Source of the DNA: an uncultured Saprospiraceae bacterium | GTDB taxonomy: Bacteria; Bacteroidota; Bacteroidia; Chitinophagales; Saprospiraceae | DNA length: 64,000 nucleotides | NCBI GenBank assembly: GCA_937941765.1 | Contig: CALDGQ010000061.1 | Coordinates: 1 to 64,000 of the forward strand | Direction: 5' to 3' | Shown: positions 59,618-64,000 of the stretch, piece after piece | How positions within the stretch are numbered: position 1 is the stretch's first letter | How the letters are laid out: each line of letters starts with the position of its first letter | The notes under the pieces: model-generated | Seen by the model: only the letters and a program-made list of their open reading frames with translations | What the model was told of the DNA's origin: nothing | Database searches by the model: none | Translations under genes and position numbers: made by a program

Positions 59618-61030
59618 ATGAGCAGCCATTCAAACTATAAATTACATGACACATTGAGGAAACTCTCTCGAAAAGAGATAAAGCAAATTAAAAAGATGTT
59701 GATTTCACCATTTTTTGTGGGGAGAAAAGATGTTGGCGATCTGTTCGGATTTTTGTCTGAGTTTACACTAAAAGATAAGCCTTTTCCAGCTAAAGAACAG
59801 GTTTTTAAAAATGTATTTCCTGATAAATCATTTAATTATGCTTTGTTACGAGGGACGATGAGCGACTTATTTGAATTAATTGAACAATACTTTTTGATTG
59901 ATAAGCAAAAAAGTAATGTGATTAAGACTCGGCACTTACTAGCAGAAATTTATCGACAAAGAGATTTGACAAAATGCTACCAAACAGTTGTTAAAAAAAC
60001 AGCGCATTTATTGGAAAATTATCCCCAGCGTAATGAGTTTTATTATCGACAACTATTAGATTTTCAGATGGAAGAAATGGAGTTTTTGATTGATAACGAA
60101 CGGACCAAAAATTTCAATTTAGATGATATTTCGGATACGATCGATATTCTTTATTTAGTCCAAAAATTAAAACATACTTGCACGCAATTTTCACATAAGC
60201 GTGTCTATAATGCAGATTATGATTTTGGATTGTTACCTCATTTTTTAGCACCAATTGAACAAGAGAAATATTTAAGTATTCCGGCCATTGGTATTTATTA
60301 TTATTGTTATCGTTTTTTGACAGCAACAGATGGTGATGAATATTTTTTAAAGTTTAAAGAAATACTTTTCAGAGATAAAAAATATTTTGATCAAAGTGAA
60401 ATTAAAGGACTTCATTTACATGCACTTAATTTTTGTATTCGTCAATTGAATAAAGGTCGAAAACAATTTAGCAAGGAAATCTTAGACCTTTACAAAGATG
60501 GACTGAAAGATGGCTATTTATTGGAAAATGGCCAACTCTCTCAATTCTCTTATAACAATATAGTTGCTGCAGGTACTCGTTTGGAAGCTTTTGACTGGTC
60601 GGAAAAATTTATTGAAAATTATGCAAAATTTTTGGATCCTGAACATAGAGAACGGACCATCAATTTTAATTTGGCAAGATTGGAGTATAGTCGAAAAAAT
60701 TATGATAAAGCCATGATTCATTTGCAAAATTCGGAGTATAAAGAAGTACTTAACACTTTGATTGCAAAAACTATTTTGGCAAGAATTTACTACGAACAAG
60801 GAAATATTGATGCTTTAATCTCTCATTTGGATAGTTTTCAAATTTATGTCCGCCGAAAAGAAGTCAGTGAATTTTACCGAATTAATTATCTTAATAATAT
60901 TCGCTTTGTTAGAAAATTAGTTGGGTTGACGGGTGAGTCTAGAGAAAAAGAAAGTTTAAAAACTGAAATCGAAGCTGAACAAACCTTATTTGAGAAAAGT
61001 TGGCTTTTAGAGAAGTTGGATGAGATTTAA
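59618..61030 (+). CDS. Helical (TPR-like) cytosolic protein of unknown function
   Basis: A 470-residue protein without signal peptide, membrane segment or T9SS domain. It is predicted to be nearly all-helical, rich in Lys, Tyr and Leu. The opening (LRKLSRKEIKQIKKMLISPF) is basic, and the second half contains TPR-like helix pairs such as RTINFNLARLEYSRKNYDKAMIHLQ and AKTILARIYYEQGNIDALISHL. I recognise no named family. It sits on the opposite strand between two paralogous secreted-protein genes and is the only cytosolic product in the last 40 kb, so a regulatory or scaffold role for neighbours is possible but unsupported. Confidence 0.75.
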   Translation: MSSHSNYKLHDTLRKLSRKEIKQIKKMLISPFFVGRKDVGDLFGFLSEFTLKDKPFPAKEQVFKNVFPDKSFNYALLRGTMSDLFELIEQYFLIDKQKSNVIKTRHLLAEIYRQRDLTKCYQTVVKKTAHLLENYPQRNEFYYRQLLDFQMEEMEFLIDNERTKNFNLDDISDTIDILYLVQKLKHTCTQFSHKRVYNADYDFGLLPHFLAPIEQEKYLSIPAIGIYYYCYRFLTATDGDEYFLKFKEILFRDKKYFDQSEIKGLHLHALNFCIRQLNKGRKQFSKEILDLYKDGLKDGYLLENGQLSQFSYNNIVAAGTRLEAFDWSEKFIENYAKFLDPEHRERTINFNLARLEYSRKNYDKAMIHLQNSEYKEVLNTLIAKTILARIYYEQGNIDALISHLDSFQIYVRRKEVSEFYRINYLNNIRFVRKLVGLTGESREKESLKTEIEAEQTLFEKSWLLEKLDEI

Positions 61031-61098
61031 CCTTTACTCAGTAAGGTTACAGATGCTTGTAAGTTAACCTTATGTCATTTCTGATACATTGATAGGAA

Positions 61099-61141
61099 AC
61101 GTGGTTCTAAATTAATACTTTGTACTAATTTAGAACCACGT
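61099..61141. terminator. 16-bp inverted repeat between convergent genes
   Basis: A perfect 16-base-pair stem (ACGTGGTTCTAAATTA and complement) with an 11-base loop sits between the helical-protein gene and the last minus-strand gene. No strong T run follows on either side, so termination is likely but its strength is uncertain. Confidence 0.65.
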
Positions 61142-61179
61142 AAATATATTGTTGATTTTAAGTGTAAGTAAACGCAAGA

Positions 61180-64000
61180 TTATTGAATACTAAGCTGTCC
61201 GTTGTTAATCATTCCTTTCTGATCATCCATTACTTTGTAGAAATAGTTGCCAGATAAAATATTTTCGTTTCTATGAAATGTAAATTGATTGCCTGAAAAT
61301 TGCTGTTGGAAAACAAGTCTCCCACTCAAATCATACAATTCAAAGTTTCCATTTTCAAGATGTAAATCACCCATTTTGATTTGTGTGAAATTATTAAATG
61401 GATTTGGATAGACTTCAATTCTAGCAGATTGGATAACGGGGTTTTGTGTAGATACTTCTATGAAATCTTCGCCAATAGTGTGATAAGTTTCATTGGTCAT
61501 AACGACTTCATTGAAATCAAAATAAATACCTACATCATTTTTGATAACGGTTCCATCTGCCAAGTCAGGTTGTTGTGATATTGTGAACTTTGCAAATCCA
61601 TTAGAAGCAACGAAATTGGTTGTACTGTCAGGCAGTAAGATAGAATTGAAAGTATATTGTAAAACATTTCCATCAATTATTTCCCATTCAAAATCATGAC
61701 TCGCTGGACCAATTCGTAAAGTTGAGAGATTTAATTCTGGCGCGATTGTATCGAGCAATACAACTGTAAAAGCGGTATCATTTCCTGTGTTTTGAAAACG
61801 AATCAAATATTCAATATCTGTATTTTTAGCTAAGAAATGTTCTGTCCCATAACCTCGAGGTAATCCTTCTTTGTCATTAGGGTCATAGGCCGCACTAGCT
61901 TCTCTACATTCGGTATCCGTTTGTGGATTGTTATCTCCAAGTGAATATTGATTGACAAATCCGGTACTAAATTCACCATTTTGATTGGCGCCACAACCTT
62001 CGACCCATACTTTAAGTAATTCAACACCCGGAGCCCCTACTTCTTGCATCGCTTCCATGATATAGGTGGAACCATTGGCTGGAACTTTTATATTGAGACT
62101 CGATGCTTCTTCTAGTTGATAATCACTTTGAAACAATACAATTGCATCTTCTATGATGATGAATTGACGTGTATCATTCATATCATCTAGTCCGGAATTT
62201 AGTAATGAAAAATCAATGCTATCTGTCTCGCAACCAACTAAAGCTTCTACAAATGCACCTTCCCATGGATTCGTTATGGCGCCACAATCGTCATCTGGAA
62301 AAATAGAGGAATATAGACAAATGGTTTCATCTAATTCTGTCTCACAATCTATCATGAAGATTACATTGAAGTCTCCACAATCCCCAGAAGGAATATCGCC
62401 AATGTCAAATGTAAGTACATTGTCAGATTGTGATGATAAAGGAATTGACGAGCTTACATAAGTTAAATCTGAATCAATAGAAATTTCTACAAAAGCATCT
62501 TCGGCCATAATCGTACCTTGATTGCAGTAACTGATGTTATAGGCATTGTTGTCAAAGCATGGTCGAGCAATCGGGAAGGTAGTTTGTATGGCCATTGCTG
62601 AGCATTCTGCTACTGCCTGTACAACGTAGCTTTTGTTAAGTTGCGAATTTTCAACAAAACCCAATGTTTCATTATTGTCGCAAACTTCCCATAAGTCATT
62701 TGGTGGATGCACGGTTATCGTATAAATTCCGGTTGGTACATTGAGTGTATATAATCCTGTCTCGTCAGAAGATGCATGGATGGTGTGATCCGCATTGGAT
62801 GCTGAAATCGTCCATCCTTCCAAAGCAGCTGCATCGTTGATATCACAATTGCCAATACTATCTCGGGCAATAATTCCAGTTAATTGTTGTTCATAAATAT
62901 TTCCTTCTGCATTCGCCCTAAATAAGTAGACGCCTCTTCCTTCGTTTGTGCCATCTCCAAATTCAGTAGCACCAATGAATCCCCCATCTGGTGTTGCAAC
63001 AATAGATCTGCAATATTCAGAATTTGTCCCCTCTACATGGTGATTTTTTAACCATACCACATTTCCATCAAAATCCGTTTTTAAAAGCATAAGATTGGCA
63101 AATCCTTCACCAGGAAATGCTCCTCCAATTGTTCCTGTTGTTACAAATCCGTCACTTACTTTTACCTGTTTAGATAGTACGCTAAATACAGTTGGGTCAA
63201 TTAATTCCTTAGTCCATTCTAATTCACCATCACCATTGAATTTGCTTTGTGTAGCAGTAAATGCTGGATTGTATGCTTGAAATAACATAAAGTTTCCGTC
63301 GTCCATTCCAACGATTTCATAGTTTGTACCAAAAGTTAATGTTGAAGTTAAATCAGTCACCCAAATTGGAATTCCTGCTCCACTAACTTTTCCTACACCC
63401 ATACCTGCTGCCGAGCTAGTACCACCATAAAAAAAAGTTAATTCTCCTGATGAGTTTTCAATAATGTCTGTTATTAAAGAAGGGTGACCTGCTGTTTCCC
63501 AGATTAAATTAAAGTCGAGATCATATTTTCTAAAATATCCTTCACCGACACCATTGACACCTGCACTTCCTGCAATGATTAAGTGACCATCAGCAGTAAT
63601 AAATGGATCAGCCATTCTGGACGTACCTGAGGTTTGAGAATCGAATATGATTAGGTTGCTCCATTCTTCCTGGAAGTTAGCATCTAATTTTACTAGCAAC
63701 CCATCATTCGTCCAAATAAAGTAACCACCATCTGGACTTTCGATAACCAAGACACTAAAATTATTGGGTGCATCATTGATTTTTTCCAGCAATATAATTT
63801 GTCCATTAAGGTCGTATTTGATAAGATAATTTCCAGCATCAGAATTTGCGATGCCATTTGGAGCTCGTAAAACCGTTGCGAAATTGCCATCGCTTAAACC
63901 GATTGTGTTGGTTGTTTGTAAGCCGGGGGTATTCAAAATTTCTACCCAGCCTTGCCCTGATAATGCAATTGAAAATGAAAAGAAAAATAGAAAAATTGAT
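61180..64000 (-). CDS. Propeller/DUF7619 secreted protein with T9SS domain (paralog 2, 5' end outside window)
   Basis: The reading frame stays open to the right edge, so at least 939 residues are present and the start codon lies beyond 64000. The translation next to the edge (FLFFFSFSIALSGQGW) is the hydrophobic part of a signal peptide, so only a few residues are missing. A TTG at 63936 is inside the mature region and is not the start. The organisation mirrors the gene at 56640: propeller, regulatory-like unit (YTLNVPTGIYTITVHPP), DUF11-like part, DUF7619 ([45 protein letters not shown]) and T9SS domain ending NGQLSIQ. The two are clear tandem duplicates separated by the plus-strand helical-protein gene. 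Confidence 0.88.
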   Translation of the reverse strand, partial: SIFLFFFSFSIALSGQGWVEILNTPGLQTTNTIGLSDGNFATVLRAPNGIANSDAGNYLIKYDLNGQIILLEKINDAPNNFSVLVIESPDGGYFIWTNDGLLVKLDANFQEEWSNLIIFDSQTSGTSRMADPFITADGHLIIAGSAGVNGVGEGYFRKYDLDFNLIWETAGHPSLITDIIENSSGELTFFYGGTSSAAGMGVGKVSGAGIPIWVTDLTSTLTFGTNYEIVGMDDGNFMLFQAYNPAFTATQSKFNGDGELEWTKELIDPTVFSVLSKQVKVSDGFVTTGTIGGAFPGEGFANLMLLKTDFDGNVVWLKNHHVEGTNSEYCRSIVATPDGGFIGATEFGDGTNEGRGVYLFRANAEGNIYEQQLTGIIARDSIGNCDINDAAALEGWTISASNADHTIHASSDETGLYTLNVPTGIYTITVHPPNDLWEVCDNNETLGFVENSQLNKSYVVQAVAECSAMAIQTTFPIARPCFDNNAYNISYCNQGTIMAEDAFVEISIDSDLTYVSSSIPLSSQSDNVLTFDIGDIPSGDCGDFNVIFMIDCETELDETICLYSSIFPDDDCGAITNPWEGAFVEALVGCETDSIDFSLLNSGLDDMNDTRQFIIIEDAIVLFQSDYQLEEASSLNIKVPANGSTYIMEAMQEVGAPGVELLKVWVEGCGANQNGEFSTGFVNQYSLGDNNPQTDTECREASAAYDPNDKEGLPRGYGTEHFLAKNTDIEYLIRFQNTGNDTAFTVVLLDTIAPELNLSTLRIGPASHDFEWEIIDGNVLQYTFNSILLPDSTTNFVASNGFAKFTISQQPDLADGTVIKNDVGIYFDFNEVVMTNETYHTIGEDFIEVSTQNPVIQSARIEVYPNPFNNFTQIKMGDLHLENGNFELYDLSGRLVFQQQFSGNQFTFHRNENILSGNYFYKVMDDQKGMINNGQLSIQ

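Noticed and set aside
63934..63936. TTG as start codon of the last gene
   Set aside because: The frame is open to the window edge and the residues before it form a signal peptide core, so the true start is beyond 64000.

Overview
The window is a stretch of chromosome from a low-GC Bacteroidota bacterium, most likely of the Saprospiria (Saprospiraceae-like) type. This rests on very large secreted proteins ending in type IX secretion system (T9SS) type A sorting domains, SprB-like repeats, reprolysin-like metalloproteases with beta-propeller tails, and one clear Bacteroidota promoter (TTTG-N20-TACTTTTG) in front of a ferredoxin gene. No rRNA, tRNA, CRISPR array, prophage or transposase was recognised.

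Layout. 1-2577: formate-tetrahydrofolate ligase (minus) with poorly structured flanks. 2578-11060: a 2478-residue secreted LRR giant whose C-terminus looks like a polymorphic toxin, overlapped at its stop codon by a cytosolic beta-propeller protein that is a candidate immunity protein. 11242-13830: an SprB-repeat T9SS protein. 13978-20662: mostly housekeeping genes (ferredoxin, AlkA-type glycosylase, fatty acid desaturase, DUF4846 lipoprotein, one small lamin-tail T9SS protein, bifunctional NAD(P)HX repair enzyme). 20797-64000: an island of giant surface or secreted proteins. It holds a CotH-kinase protein, a C-type-lectin protein, an LRR/MopE protein, three reprolysin-like metalloproteases, one M43 metalloprotease, a lectin-like HYR protein, and a paralogous pair of propeller/DUF7619 proteins flanking an all-helical cytosolic protein. 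The last gene runs off the right edge.

How it fits together. The island proteins are assembled from a shared kit. One kit member is a roughly 80-residue Cys/Trp module that I do not recognise (module A, marked NAKLF...CNPW...CDEWIP). The others are a 26-27-residue Cys-rich tandem repeat (module B, DGIQNQGETGIDCGGPC) and a 55-residue acidic DxDxDG/Cys module ending in CTCxGTP (module G), plus C-type lectin, CARDB, F5/8C, HYR and propeller units, capped by a T9SS domain. Heads (M12B-like, M43, CotH or none) are swapped onto the same tails, and near-identical DNA tracts suggest ongoing gene conversion. Most island genes have their own hairpin terminator. Four of their upstream regions share a pair of TTGACAAA boxes on the gene strand spaced 53-54 bp apart. 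A fifth pair, spaced 44 bp (one helical turn less), lies in front of a gene-free stretch that ends in a terminator, a candidate small RNA. The two strongest leads for something undescribed are the LRR toxin/propeller pair and the module-A surface-protein family with its paired-box upstream element.
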